From assembly GCF_009687885.1 (NCBI RefSeq), contig NZ_BLAF01000094.1, positions 1-32,083 of the forward strand: a stretch of DNA of 32,083 bases, given 5' to 3'. The DNA comes from Acrocarpospora pleiomorpha (GTDB lineage: Bacteria; Actinomycetota; Actinomycetes; Streptosporangiales; Streptosporangiaceae). Made by a program: the position numbers and the translations under genes. Shown here in pieces: positions 15,742 to 23,679 of the stretch (its first letter is position 1; each line of letters opens with the position of its first letter). The notes under the pieces were generated by a model, which searched no databases, had not been told where the DNA came from, and saw only the letters and a program-made list of their open reading frames with translations.

Positions 15742-16037
15742 CTCTTGATCTCGTCCTGAGCGGCCTGTGCCGCGGCCTTCCAGCTGTACCACTTCTTGGC
15801 CGCGGCCCGGGTCATCACGATCCTGGCCACCTCCATGCCCAGGCCCATCACGACCGCGTAGGCCACCGCCTCGCCCAGGCTCACGTCCGGCGAGTCGGTG
15901 TTGGTCGGCGGCTTCTTGCCGGTCGCCTTCTCCCACGCGTAGGAGAGCACCTTCTTGGACAGGAAGCCCACGGCCAGTCCCACCAGACCGCCCACGATCC
16001 GCCACTGCATGTCCGGCTTCTCTTCCGTACCCGCCAT
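15738..16037 (-). CDS. DUF4235 family small membrane protein
   Basis: The product has 99 residues. An N-terminal hydrophobic segment (WRIVGGLVGLAVGFLSKKVL, about 12-31) is followed by a short polar loop (KATGKKPPTNTDSPDVSL) and a second hydrophobic helix (EAVAYAVVMGLGMEVARIV, about 56-74), then a basic C-terminus. This is the pattern of the actinobacterial DUF4235 family, of unknown function. The stop overlaps the otsA stop by 4 bp in convergent orientation. It is divergent from valS across 85 bp; on its strand a TAGGGT box lies in that gap and GAGAAGAGG precedes the ATG. Confidence 0.88.
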   Translation of the reverse strand: MAGTEEKPDMQWRIVGGLVGLAVGFLSKKVLSYAWEKATGKKPPTNTDSPDVSLGEAVAYAVVMGLGMEVARIVMTRAAAKKWYSWKAAAQAAQDEIKS

Positions 16038-16122
16038 GATTCCTCTTCTCGGTGATTCCTCCTCGGTAACGACCCTAGTCTGTGCCAGCTACAGGCAAGC
16101 CGACGCCATACCATGAGGTGGC

Positions 16123-18645
16123 ATGACGACTCAGCGAATCCTGCCACCAGAACGTCCCACCCTTGATGGGCTGGAGACGGTATGGGTAGGCCGCTGGGAG
16201 GCCGACGGGACCTACCGCTTCGACCGGTCCAGGACGCGTGAGCAGATCTACTCGATCGACACGCCGCCGCCGACCGTCTCCGGGTCCCTGCACGTCGGTC
16301 ACGTCTTCTCCTATACCCACACCGATACGATCGCCCGGTTCATGCGGATGCGCGGCCGTGAGGTGTTCTATCCCATGGGGTGGGACGACAACGGGCTGCC
16401 CACCGAGCGCCGGGTGCAGAACCATTTCGGGGTGCGTTGCGACCCCTCGGTGCCGTACGACCCGGGGTTCACGCCGCCGGCCAAACCAGGCAAGCAGCAG
16501 GTGCCGATCTCGCGGCGGAACTTCATCGAGCTGTGCGAGCGGCTGACCGTCGAGGACGAGAAGGCGTTCGAGGAGCTCTGGCGGCGGCTCGGGCTCTCCG
16601 TGGACTGGTCGCTCACCTACGCCACCATCGACGACGCCTCCCGGGCCGCGTCCCAGCGGGCCTTCCTGCGCAATCTGGCGCGCGGTGAGGCGTACCTGTC
16701 GGAGGCGCCCACGCTCTGGGACGTCACCTTCCGCACCGCCGTGGCCCAGGCCGAGCTGGAGGACCGGGAGTATCCCGGCGCGTTCCACCGCATCGGCTTC
16801 CACCTGACGCCCGAGCAGCAGGCGCAGGGCTTCGCCGAGCGGGTCTGGATCGAGACCACCCGGCCCGAGCTGATCCCGGCCTGCGTGGCGCTGGTCGCCC
16901 ACCCGGACGACGAGCGTTACCGGCCGCTGTTCGGCAGCACCGTGCGCACGCCCGTGTTCGGGGTCGAGGTGCCGGTGCTCGCGCATCACCTGGCCGAACC
17001 GGACAAGGGCTCGGGCATCGCCATGATCTGCACGTTCGGCGACGTCACCGACGTGACCTGGTGGCGCGAGCTGGACCTGCCCACCCGGGCGATCATCGGC
17101 TGGGACGGGCGGCTGCTGCCGGAGCCGCCGGAGGGGGTGCCGGCGGAGCCGTACAAGGAACTGGCCGGGAAGACCGCCCACAGCGCGCGCGAGCGGCTGG
17201 TGCAGATGCTGCGCGAGTCGGGCGACCTGGAGGGCGAGCCGCGCGGGGTGCTGCGGGCGGTCAAGTTCTACGAGAAGGGCGACCGGCCGCTGGAGATCGT
17301 CACCACCCGGCAGTGGTACGTGCGCAACGGCGGCAGGGACGAGAAGCTGCGCTGGGAGCTGCTCGACCGGGGCAAGGAGCTGACCTGGCACCCGCCGCAC
17401 ATGCGGGTCCGCTACGACAACTGGGTGAGCGGCCTCAACGGCGACTGGCTGATCTCCCGGCAGCGTTTCTTCGGGGTGCCGATCCCGGTCTGGTACCAGC
17501 TCGACTCCGAGGGCCAGCCCATCCACGAGGCGCCCATCGTGCCGCCGGAGCACATGCTGCCGGTGGATCCGTCCAGCGACGCCCCGCCCGGGTTCAGCGA
17601 GGCGAGGCGCGGCCAGCCGTACGGCTTCGCCGGTGACCCCGACGTGATGGACACCTGGGCCACCTCCTCGCTGACCCCGCAGATCGCGGCGGGCTGGGAG
17701 CGCGACGAGGACCTGTTCCAGCGGGTCTTCCCGATGGACCTGCGCCCCCAGGCCCACGAGATCATCCGCACCTGGCTGTTCTCCACTGTGGTCCGCGCCC
17801 ACCAGGAGCAGGGCGTCCTGCCCTGGGCCCACACCGCCATCTCCGGCTGGATCCTGGACCCCGACCGCAAGAAGATGTCCAAGACCGTCGGCAACGTGGT
17901 CACCCCGATGGGCCTGCTGGAGGAGTACGGCTCCGACGCGTTGCGCTACTGGGCCGCCAACGGCCGCCCCGGCACCGACACCGCCTTCGACACCGGCCAG
18001 ATCAAGATCGGCCGGCGGCTGGCCATCAAGATCCTCAACGCGGCCAAGTTCATCCTCGGCTTCGGCGAGCAGGACGGGCCGATCGGCGCGCCCGTCGACC
18101 TGTCCATGGTGGCCGCCCTGGACGCGGTGGTGGCCGAGGCCACCGAGGCGTTCGAGGCATACGACTACACCCGCGCGCTGGAGCGGACAGAACGCTTCTT
18201 CTGGCAGTTCTGCGACGACTACCTCGAACTGGTCAAAGCCCGCGCCTACGAGGGCGACGCCTCCGCCGTGGCCGCCCTGCGCCACGCGCTGGACGTGCTG
18301 CTGCGGCTGTTCGCGCCGTTCCTGCCGTTCGTCACCGAGGAGGTCTGGTCCTGGTGGCGGCCCGGCTCGGTGCACCGCGCCGCCTGGCCGGTCCCGGCAG
18401 GGCTGGCCGGGGACCCCGCCGTGCTGGAGGCCGTCGCCGAGGTACTGCGCCAGGTCCGCAAGGCCAAGTCGGCGGCCAAGCTCTCGATGCGCGCCGAGAT
18501 CTCCCGGCTGGACGTCACCGGCGCCGAGGCCGGGCTGGTCCGGCTGGCCGCCGATGATCTCTGCGCGGCCGGGAACGTGGAGGAGTTCGTGCTCGACGCC
18601 GGAGACGGGCCGCTCGCGGTGAGCACGGTCATCGAAAATTCATGA
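16123..18645 (+). CDS. valS: Valyl-tRNA synthetase, short archaeal-like type
   Basis: The product has 840 residues, a class I aminoacyl-tRNA synthetase. The HIGH motif is HVGH (57-60, in PPPTVSGSLHVGH) and the KMSKS motif is KMSKT (584-588), flanking the Rossmann fold; the editing CP1 insertion lies between (about 200-450, with ETTRPELIPACVALVAHP). It attaches valine to tRNA-Val and hydrolyses mischarged Thr-tRNA-Val. The anticodon-binding domain covers about 660-790. The C-terminus ends shortly after LRQVRKAKSAAKLSMRAEI and has no long coiled-coil arm, unlike the usual bacterial enzyme of about 870-950 residues. This is the form found in archaea and some bacteria. GAGGTGG precedes the ATG. 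The 85-bp upstream gap is too short for a T-box. Confidence 0.95.
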   Translation: MTTQRILPPERPTLDGLETVWVGRWEADGTYRFDRSRTREQIYSIDTPPPTVSGSLHVGHVFSYTHTDTIARFMRMRGREVFYPMGWDDNGLPTERRVQNHFGVRCDPSVPYDPGFTPPAKPGKQQVPISRRNFIELCERLTVEDEKAFEELWRRLGLSVDWSLTYATIDDASRAASQRAFLRNLARGEAYLSEAPTLWDVTFRTAVAQAELEDREYPGAFHRIGFHLTPEQQAQGFAERVWIETTRPELIPACVALVAHPDDERYRPLFGSTVRTPVFGVEVPVLAHHLAEPDKGSGIAMICTFGDVTDVTWWRELDLPTRAIIGWDGRLLPEPPEGVPAEPYKELAGKTAHSARERLVQMLRESGDLEGEPRGVLRAVKFYEKGDRPLEIVTTRQWYVRNGGRDEKLRWELLDRGKELTWHPPHMRVRYDNWVSGLNGDWLISRQRFFGVPIPVWYQLDSEGQPIHEAPIVPPEHMLPVDPSSDAPPGFSEARRGQPYGFAGDPDVMDTWATSSLTPQIAAGWERDEDLFQRVFPMDLRPQAHEIIRTWLFSTVVRAHQEQGVLPWAHTAISGWILDPDRKKMSKTVGNVVTPMGLLEEYGSDALRYWAANGRPGTDTAFDTGQIKIGRRLAIKILNAAKFILGFGEQDGPIGAPVDLSMVAALDAVVAEATEAFEAYDYTRALERTERFFWQFCDDYLELVKARAYEGDASAVAALRHALDVLLRLFAPFLPFVTEEVWSWWRPGSVHRAAWPVPAGLAGDPAVLEAVAEVLRQVRKAKSAAKLSMRAEISRLDVTGAEAGLVRLAADDLCAAGNVEEFVLDAGDGPLAVSTVIENS

Positions 18646-18742
18646 GAAAAGGCGAAATAACGGTCACATGGCTGGCCGGGGGACGGGCTCCTCGTTAATA
18701 AATGGCTGCGCGTTCCCGGGCGGCGCGTGCCAGTGTGGATGA

Positions 18743-19924
18743 GTGATCTCGGAAAGGGAGCGTCAGATTTCAGAACGAGACCGGCCGCACCGGCGCGGCG
18801 GGCCCGGGGTGCCGCCCATCCTGAACACCCTGGCGGCCTGGAGCTGGCGGGTCATCGTGATCGGCGCGCTGATCTACGTGATTGCGATGATCATCGCCAG
18901 ACTCAGCTTCGTCGCCCTGCCGGTGGCCATCGCGTTCCTGCTGACCGCGCTGCTCTTCCCGCTCACCAACCGGCTGCGCGCGGCCCGGCTGCGACCCATC
19001 TACGCGACCTGGATCACCATGCTGGTCGCGTTCGCGTTCATCGGCGGCGTGGGCTTCATCATCGGCGTCCGCGCCAACGAGGAGTTCCCCGGCCTGGTCG
19101 CGCAGATCCAGCAGACCGCGCGGGACGCGCAGAACTGGCTGATCACCGGGCCGTTCCACCTGAAAGAAGCGCAGATCGCCGACTTCGTGGAAGATCTGAC
19201 CCGGCAGCTGGACCAGCAGCGCGGCCAGATCACCAGCACCGTGCTCAGCGGCGCGACCGCCATCATCGAGGTGCTCGCCTCCATCGTGCTGCTGCTGTTC
19301 ATCACGTTCTTCCTGCTCAAGGACGGGGACCGGATCTGGTCCTGGTTCCTGCGCGCGTTCGGCGCCGCGGCGCCGCGGGTGGACCGGGCCGGGCGGGCGG
19401 CCTGGCGCACGCTGTCGCACTACGTGCTCGGCACGGTGGCCGTCGCCGCCGTGCACGGCCTGATCATCGGCGTGGTGCTGGCGGGCATGCGGGTGCCGCT
19501 GTGGGCGCCGTTGGCCGTGCTGGTGTTCCTGGCGAGCTTCATTCCGATCGTGGGTATCTTCTTCGCGGGCGCGATCGCCACCCTGGTCGTGTTCGGCGCC
19601 CAGGGCTGGGTGTACGCGCTGGTCTTCGTCGGCATCCTGATCGTGGAACAGCAGCTGGAGAACCACGTGCTGCAGCCGCTGATCGTCGGCCGGGCGCTGG
19701 AGTTCCACCCGCTGGCGATCATCCTGGTGCTGGCCGTGGGCGGCGTGCTCGGCGGGATCGCCGGGGCGGCCGTGGCCGTGCCGGTGGCCGCGGTCATCTA
19801 CCGGGCCCTGCCCGAGCTGCGCAAGGACGAGCCGCCCGCGCTTCCCCCCGCTCCTGGAACGCCACCAGAAACACCGCCCCCACCAGGCGCGGGAGACGCC
19901 GTGCGGGAGACGCCGAGCCGGTAG
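18743..19924 (+). CDS. AI-2E family transporter (TqsA/PerM-like membrane protein)
   Basis: The product has about 393 residues. A charged N-terminus (1-24) is followed by around seven or eight hydrophobic segments with a large soluble part between the third and fourth (about 105-170), and the family motifs FITFFLLKDGDRI and the C-terminal VEQQLENHVLQPLIVGRALEFHPLAIILVLAVGGVLGGIAGA. This is the AI-2E/PerM transporter family; members have been linked to autoinducer export, Na+(Li+)/H+ antiport and other roles, so the substrate is open. The GTG at 18743 lies directly after an in-frame TGA and is the earliest possible start; its ribosome binding site is weak. A start inside the first 25 codons (GTG of GVPPIL) is possible. 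dut follows after 11 nt. Confidence 0.88.
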   Translation: MISERERQISERDRPHRRGGPGVPPILNTLAAWSWRVIVIGALIYVIAMIIARLSFVALPVAIAFLLTALLFPLTNRLRAARLRPIYATWITMLVAFAFIGGVGFIIGVRANEEFPGLVAQIQQTARDAQNWLITGPFHLKEAQIADFVEDLTRQLDQQRGQITSTVLSGATAIIEVLASIVLLLFITFFLLKDGDRIWSWFLRAFGAAAPRVDRAGRAAWRTLSHYVLGTVAVAAVHGLIIGVVLAGMRVPLWAPLAVLVFLASFIPIVGIFFAGAIATLVVFGAQGWVYALVFVGILIVEQQLENHVLQPLIVGRALEFHPLAIILVLAVGGVLGGIAGAAVAVPVAAVIYRALPELRKDEPPALPPAPGTPPETPPPPGAGDAVRETPSR

Positions 19925-19935
19925 GGTTTCAGTTC

Positions 19936-20373
19936 ATGAGTGTCGAGGTCCTGATTCACCGGCTCGACCCCGAGCTGCCATTACCGTCGTACGCGCATCC
20001 CGGAGACGCGGGCGCGGACCTTTACGCGGCCGAGGACGTGGAGTTGCTGCCCGGCGAGCGGGCCATGGTCGGCACCGGGGTGGCGATCGCGCTGCCCGAT
20101 GGTTACGCGGCCTTCGTGCACCCGCGCTCTGGTCTGGCCGCCCGGTTCGGTGTCACCCTGGTGAACGCGCCCGGCACGGTCGACGCCGGCTACCGAGGTG
20201 AGATCCGGGTCACGCTGCTGAACACCGACAGCAAGGACACGGTCCGGCTGCGGCGCGGCGACCGGGTGGCCCAACTGGTCATCCAGCGGGTGGAGAAAGC
20301 GGCCTTCCACGAGGTGGAACGGCTGCCCGGCTCGGCGCGCGGCGCCGGGGGGTTCGGCTCCACCGGAAGGTAA
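19936..20373 (+). CDS. dut: Deoxyuridine 5'-triphosphate nucleotidohydrolase (dUTPase)
   Basis: The product has 145 residues, with all five motifs of the homotrimeric dUTPase: HPGDAGADLYA (motif 1), HPRSGLAARFGVTL (motif 3, with motif 2 in the GTGVAIALPDGYAAFVHPRSG stretch), GTVDAGYRGEI with the catalytic Asp, GDRVAQLVIQ, and the glycine-rich C-terminal RGAGGFGSTG that closes over the nucleotide. It hydrolyses dUTP to dUMP and pyrophosphate, limiting uracil in DNA and feeding dTMP synthesis. The frame upstream is open through the AI-2E gene, but homology begins at the ATG at 19936. A TAGGGT box lies 8 nt before the ATG, so it could have its own leaderless promoter as well as read-through from upstream. 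Confidence 0.96.
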   Translation: MSVEVLIHRLDPELPLPSYAHPGDAGADLYAAEDVELLPGERAMVGTGVAIALPDGYAAFVHPRSGLAARFGVTLVNAPGTVDAGYRGEIRVTLLNTDSKDTVRLRRGDRVAQLVIQRVEKAAFHEVERLPGSARGAGGFGSTGR

Positions 20374-20399
20374 TATCAAGACAAGGAGTGTGAAAGAAC

Positions 20400-21065
20400 G
20401 TGTTCCGACGCCGACGCGGCGCGGCCGAGCCCATGGCGGCCCCGCCCGAGACGGAACCGGCGGTGCCGGTCCGCGAGTCAGGTCCATGGGACGCGGACGA
20501 GGGGTATCCGACCGCAGAGCGTGTCGATCTGGGCGGCCTGCTGCTGCCCATCGGGGCCGGCTTCGAAGTCCAGCTGCAGGTGGCGGGCGACCAGATCATC
20601 GGCGCGCTGGTGCTGGTGGAGGAGAGCGCGCTGCAGGTGCACGCCTTCGCCGCGCCCAAGCGCAGCGGCATCTGGGACGAGGTCAGGGTGGAGCTGGTCC
20701 GCGAGGTCGGCGTCGCCGGCGGCACGGTGGAGGAGCGGGAGGGCCCGTTCGGGATCGAGCTGGCGGCCCAGGTTCCCCAGCAGCCGGGCGAGGCCAAGCA
20801 GCCGGTCCGCTACCTCGGCATCGACGGGCCGCGCTGGTTCCTGCGCGCGGTGGTCAGCGGTCCCGCCGCGGTCGACCCGGCCGCCGCCGAGCCGCTGGAG
20901 AACGTGATCAAGGACATCGTGGTGGTCCGGGGGGACGAGCCGATGGCGCCCAAGGAGGCGATCGCGCTGCGGCTGCCCGCCGAGGCGCGGCAGGCGATGG
21001 AGCAGGAGCCGGAGCCGGAGTGGAACCCGTTCGAGCGCGGGCCCGAGATCGCCGAAATTCGGTAG
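20400..21065 (+). CDS. DUF3710 family protein
   Basis: The product has 221 residues. A basic start (VFRRRRG) and a short disordered acidic region lead into a mixed alpha/beta domain (about 35-205) with ERVDLGGLLLPIGAGFEVQLQV, SGIWDEVRVELVREV, and PVRYLGIDGPRWFLRAVVSGPAA. This is the actinobacterial DUF3710 family, in the same position next to dut as M. tuberculosis Rv2696c as I recall. The function is unknown; no catalytic motif or membrane segment is seen. The GTG start at 20400 has AAGGAG about 11 nt upstream and lies 26 nt after the dut stop. A conserved small block follows: DUF3710, OB-fold protein, DUF3159. Confidence 0.9.
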   Translation: MFRRRRGAAEPMAAPPETEPAVPVRESGPWDADEGYPTAERVDLGGLLLPIGAGFEVQLQVAGDQIIGALVLVEESALQVHAFAAPKRSGIWDEVRVELVREVGVAGGTVEEREGPFGIELAAQVPQQPGEAKQPVRYLGIDGPRWFLRAVVSGPAAVDPAAAEPLENVIKDIVVVRGDEPMAPKEAIALRLPAEARQAMEQEPEPEWNPFERGPEIAEIR

Positions 21066-21099
21066 CTTCGCCGGTTGGCCCCGGGCGGTTAGCATCGCC

Positions 21100-21105
21100 T
21101 AGGCT
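21100..21105 (+). promoter_or_regulatory. -10 element before the OB-fold gene
   Basis: TAGGCT matches TANNNT and lies 8 nt before the ATG at 21114. The intervening GATAAATC has no ribosome binding site, so the transcript is probably leaderless or nearly so. A TTGGCC lies 19 nt further upstream, a poor -35. Confidence 0.45.
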
Positions 21106-21113
21106 GATAAATC

Positions 21114-21509
21114 ATGACAACTCAGGAGCCTCAACGTAAGGGTGGACCTGGCGGGCTGCGCGCCTTCTTCCGGCGCCTGACCAGCAGCCAGGCCGAGCTT
21201 GAGGCTGCCGAACTGCGCGAGGACCTCGACCGGCACGGCGCGACTCCGATCGCCTCGTGCGCCGAGCGGCAACGTTTCTGCGTGGCCGGTACGCTGCGTA
21301 CAGTGACGCTCCGCCCCCGTGGCGGGGCGCCCGCACTGGAGGCCGAGCTGTATGACGGGTCGGATGTGATCGACCTGGTCTGGCTCGGCCGCCGGAAGAT
21401 CGTGGGGATCGAACCGGGCCGGGTGGTCCGGGCCGAGGGCCTGGTGAGCCTGCAGGACGGCCGCAAGGTCATGTTCAACCCGCGATACGAGCTGCGCCCA
21501 ACCGGATGA
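21114..21509 (+). CDS. OB-fold nucleic-acid-binding domain protein
   Basis: The product has 131 residues. An N-terminal helical part (1-45, with GLRAFFRRLTSSQAELEAAEL) is followed by a five-strand OB-fold-like domain (about 48-128: RFCVAGTLRTVTLRP, ALEAELYDGSDVIDLVWLGRRKIVGIEPGRVVRAEGLV, KVMFNPRYEL). The pattern resembles OB domains of RecG/DNA-polymerase-type single-strand binding modules. It matches the actinobacterial OB-fold protein found beside DUF3159 and DUF3710 (Rv2694c type, from memory). The partner (DNA or RNA) is unknown. Translation is probably leaderless. The stop is 42 bp before the DUF3159 gene. Confidence 0.88.
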   Translation: MTTQEPQRKGGPGGLRAFFRRLTSSQAELEAAELREDLDRHGATPIASCAERQRFCVAGTLRTVTLRPRGGAPALEAELYDGSDVIDLVWLGRRKIVGIEPGRVVRAEGLVSLQDGRKVMFNPRYELRPTG

Positions 21510-21551
21510 AACCGGAAATTTCCGGAAAAACTAGGAAACGGTGAACGACGA

Positions 21552-22256
21552 GTGAGTACCGCCGATGAGGCCGTGCCGGTGCAGCCCCCCGTGCAGCCGA
21601 CTGTGACGGCCCCGAAGCCCGCGGAGTCGTACGAGACCGTGGAGGCCGCCGTCCGGGCTCAGCTCTCCAAGGCGTTCGGCGGCAGGCGGGGCACGATCGA
21701 GGCCGCCGTGCCCACGATCACGTTCACGCTGGCCTGGATCATCACCGAGCAGCTGCAGCTCTCGCTCATCCTCAGCGGCGGCATCGCCGCCGCGCTGCTG
21801 CTGGTCCGGATCGTGCAGCGATCCACCCCGCAGTTCGTGCTCAACAGCCTGTTCGGCATCGGCATCGGCGCGTTCTTCGCGCTCCGCAGCGGCAAGGCCG
21901 AGGACGCCTTCCTGCCCGGCATGTTGTGGATCGCGGTGGTCGAGGCCATCATGATCTTCTCGATCCTGGTGCGCTGGCCGTTCATGGGGTTCATGCTCGG
22001 GGCCACCAACCCCGAGGATCCGCTGGCCTGGCACCGCGACAAGGGCATCGTGAAGCTCTGCACCAAGGTGTCGTGGATCATGGTGCTGCCCGGTCTGATC
22101 AAGCTGACCGTGCAGATCCCGCTCTACCTGGCCGGGCAGGTGTTCTGGCTCGGCATCGCCAAGGTCGCGCTCGGCTGGCCGGTCTACCTGGCCGCGCTGG
22201 CCACGGTCGGCTGGGTGCTCGCCCGCGGCCGCACGGCCGTACAGCCGCAGGTCTAG
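21552..22256 (+). CDS. DUF3159 family membrane protein
   Basis: The product has 234 residues. A Pro/Val-rich disordered N-terminus (1-30) and a soluble helix (SYETVEAAVRAQLSKAFGGRRG) precede about six membrane helices, with a conserved loop (RSTPQFVLNSLFGIGIGAFFALRSGKAEDAFLPG). This is the actinobacterial DUF3159 family (Rv2693c type). The function is unknown; the context beside RCK proteins and a potassium permease suggests, but does not show, an envelope or ion role. The start is the GTG at 21552, the ribosome binding site is poor (a GTG at 21541 is out of frame), and the 3' end overlaps the ceoC stop by 4 bp in convergent orientation. Confidence 0.9.
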   Translation: MSTADEAVPVQPPVQPTVTAPKPAESYETVEAAVRAQLSKAFGGRRGTIEAAVPTITFTLAWIITEQLQLSLILSGGIAAALLLVRIVQRSTPQFVLNSLFGIGIGAFFALRSGKAEDAFLPGMLWIAVVEAIMIFSILVRWPFMGFMLGATNPEDPLAWHRDKGIVKLCTKVSWIMVLPGLIKLTVQIPLYLAGQVFWLGIAKVALGWPVYLAALATVGWVLARGRTAVQPQV

Positions 22257-22912
22257 TGCGGCGAGAGGAGCTGGCCCAGCTCCTCCTCGACCTCCTGGCT
22301 GGCCACGAACAGCAGCTCGTCGCCCGCTTCCAGAGGGTCGTCGGCTGAGGGGACCAGCACCCGGCCCTCGCGCAGGATCGCCACCAGCACCGAATCGGTC
22401 GGCCACGGCACCGAACCCGCCCGCTGGCCGACCACCGGCGCGTCCTCGGGCAGGGTCAGCTCGACCAGGTTGGCCTGGCCCTGGCGGAACGTCATCAGCC
22501 GGACCAGGTCGCCGACGCTGACCGCCTCCTCGACCAGGGCGCTGAGCAGGCGCGGCGTCGAGACGGCCACGTCCACGCCCCAGGACTCGTTGAACAGCCA
22601 CTCGTTCTTGGGGTGGTTGATGCGGGCGACCACGCGGGGCACCCCGTACTCCGTCTTGGCCAGCAGGGAGACGACGAGGTTGACCTTGTCGTCGCCGGAG
22701 GCGGCGATCACCACGTGGCAGGCGTTGAGGCCGGCCTCGTCCAGCGCGGTGATCTCGCAGGCGTCGGCGAGCAGCCACTCCGCCCGCGGCACACTGTCGA
22801 TCTTGATGGCCGTGGGGTCGATGTCGATGAGCAGGACCTCGTGGCCGTTCTCCAGGAGCTCGGCCGCGATCGACCGCCCTACGGCGCCCGCCCCCGCGAT
22901 CGTGACGCGCAT
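22253..22912 (-). CDS. ceoC: TrkA-like RCK potassium regulator, CeoC type
   Basis: The product has 219 residues. The RCK_N (TrkA-N) domain (about 1-125) has the dinucleotide-binding motif GAGAVGRSIAAELLENGHEVLLID; the RCK_C domain follows (about 138-219), ending FVASQEVEEELGQLLSPH. RCK proteins bind NAD(H) or ATP/ADP on the cytoplasmic side of potassium channels or transporters and gate them. It is close, from memory, to M. tuberculosis CeoC (GDACE, RINHPKNEWLF and AVSTPRLLSALVEEAVSVGDLVRLM stretches). The ATG at 22912 shares its A with the TGA of ceoB (TGATG), so translation is coupled. The 3' end overlaps DUF3159 by 4 bp. No TrkH/TrkG channel gene is present in the window. Confidence 0.93.
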   Translation of the reverse strand: MRVTIAGAGAVGRSIAAELLENGHEVLLIDIDPTAIKIDSVPRAEWLLADACEITALDEAGLNACHVVIAASGDDKVNLVVSLLAKTEYGVPRVVARINHPKNEWLFNESWGVDVAVSTPRLLSALVEEAVSVGDLVRLMTFRQGQANLVELTLPEDAPVVGQRAGSVPWPTDSVLVAILREGRVLVPSADDPLEAGDELLFVASQEVEEELGQLLSPH

Positions 22913-23577
22913 CAGTTCTCCTCGACCGGAATGCCGGACAGCACCTTGTTGACCCGTTCCATCTCGTTGCCGGCCGCCACCACGTGCAGGATGTCGCCCT
23001 CCTGGACCACGGTGTCGTCCTTGGGCACCAGCGCCTCGCCCATCCGGTTGATGAACGCCAGCCTGGCGCCGGTGGCCGACTCCACCTCGCGCACCCGGGC
23101 CCCGATCCAGGCCGGGTTGAAGGTCACCTCGGCCAGCACCACCGTGCCGGTCGGGTCCCGCCAGAGCGGCTCGGCGCCCTCCGGCAGCACCCGGCGCAGG
23201 ATCTGGTCCGCGGTCCACCGCACGGTCGCCACCGTCGGGATGCCCAGCCGCTGGTAGACCTCGGCCCGCCGGGGGTCGTAGATGCGGGCCACCACGTTGT
23301 CGACGCCGAAGGTCTCCCTGGCCACCCGGGCCGAGATGATGTTGGAGTTGTCGCCGCTGCTGACCGCCACGTAGGCCTGGGCCGACTCGATCCCGGCCTC
23401 CTGCAGCACGTCCCGGTCGAAGCCCATGCCCGTAACCCGGCGGCCACGGAAGCCCGAACGCAGCCGCCGGAACGCCTGCGGATCCCGGTCGATGATCGCG
23501 ACCGAGTGGCCGTTGTCCTCAAGGATGTGCGCGAGGGTCGACCCCACCCGCCCGCACCCCATGATCACAATGTGCAT
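22912..23577 (-). CDS. ceoB: TrkA-like RCK potassium regulator, CeoB type
   Basis: The product has 221 residues. The RCK_N domain starts MHIVIMGCGRVGSTLAHIL (GxGxxG nucleotide-binding loop) and includes SSGDNSNIISARVARETFGV; the RCK_C domain covers about 140-221. It closely matches M. tuberculosis CeoB from memory. With CeoC it probably forms a mixed RCK ring that controls potassium uptake by binding nucleotide. I chose the ATG at 23577 because GGGGAG lies just upstream and homology starts there; the frame is open to 23655. It is the first gene of the ceoBC operon and lies divergent from the KimA-like permease gene across 102 bp, so a shared regulatory region is likely. Confidence 0.93.
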   Translation of the reverse strand: MHIVIMGCGRVGSTLAHILEDNGHSVAIIDRDPQAFRRLRSGFRGRRVTGMGFDRDVLQEAGIESAQAYVAVSSGDNSNIISARVARETFGVDNVVARIYDPRRAEVYQRLGIPTVATVRWTADQILRRVLPEGAEPLWRDPTGTVVLAEVTFNPAWIGARVREVESATGARLAFINRMGEALVPKDDTVVQEGDILHVVAAGNEMERVNKVLSGIPVEEN

Positions 23578-23666
23578 GCTCCCCGCCGGTCTGTGCGCCC
23601 AGTTCTGGTAGGCCCAGTATGGCGCGCGGAAGGAGTGCCGTGTGCGCTGGGCCACGCGTGGGCGAC

Positions 23667-23672
23667 TAGCAT
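23667..23672 (+). promoter_or_regulatory. -10 element before the KimA-like gene
   Basis: TAGCAT fits TANNNT and lies 7 nt before the GTG at 23680. No ribosome binding site is present in between (CTCCGAC), so the message is probably leaderless. Confidence 0.5.
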
Positions 23673-23679
23673 CTCCGAC

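Noticed and set aside
16038..16122. T-box leader before valS
   Set aside because: Only 85 bp separate it from the divergent gene, and no T-box sequence or antiterminator is seen.
16075..18375. 766-codon open frame on the minus strand
   Set aside because: It lies antisense to valS, whose homology is clear; the open frame is a by-product of GC-rich codons and its translation is His/Arg/Gly/Pro-rich without family likeness.
18727..19935. Long plus-strand frame continuous with dut
   Set aside because: It lies in another frame across the AI-2E transporter gene; dUTPase homology starts only at 19936.
22984..23679. In-frame extension of the KimA-like gene upstream to 22984
   Set aside because: It runs antisense through ceoB; permease homology begins at the GTG at 23680.
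23578..23679. c-di-AMP (ydaO-type) riboswitch before the KimA-like gene, as in Bacillus
   Set aside because: The 102-bp gap is shared with ceoB, a -10 box lies 7 nt before the start codon, and there is no room for the structure.
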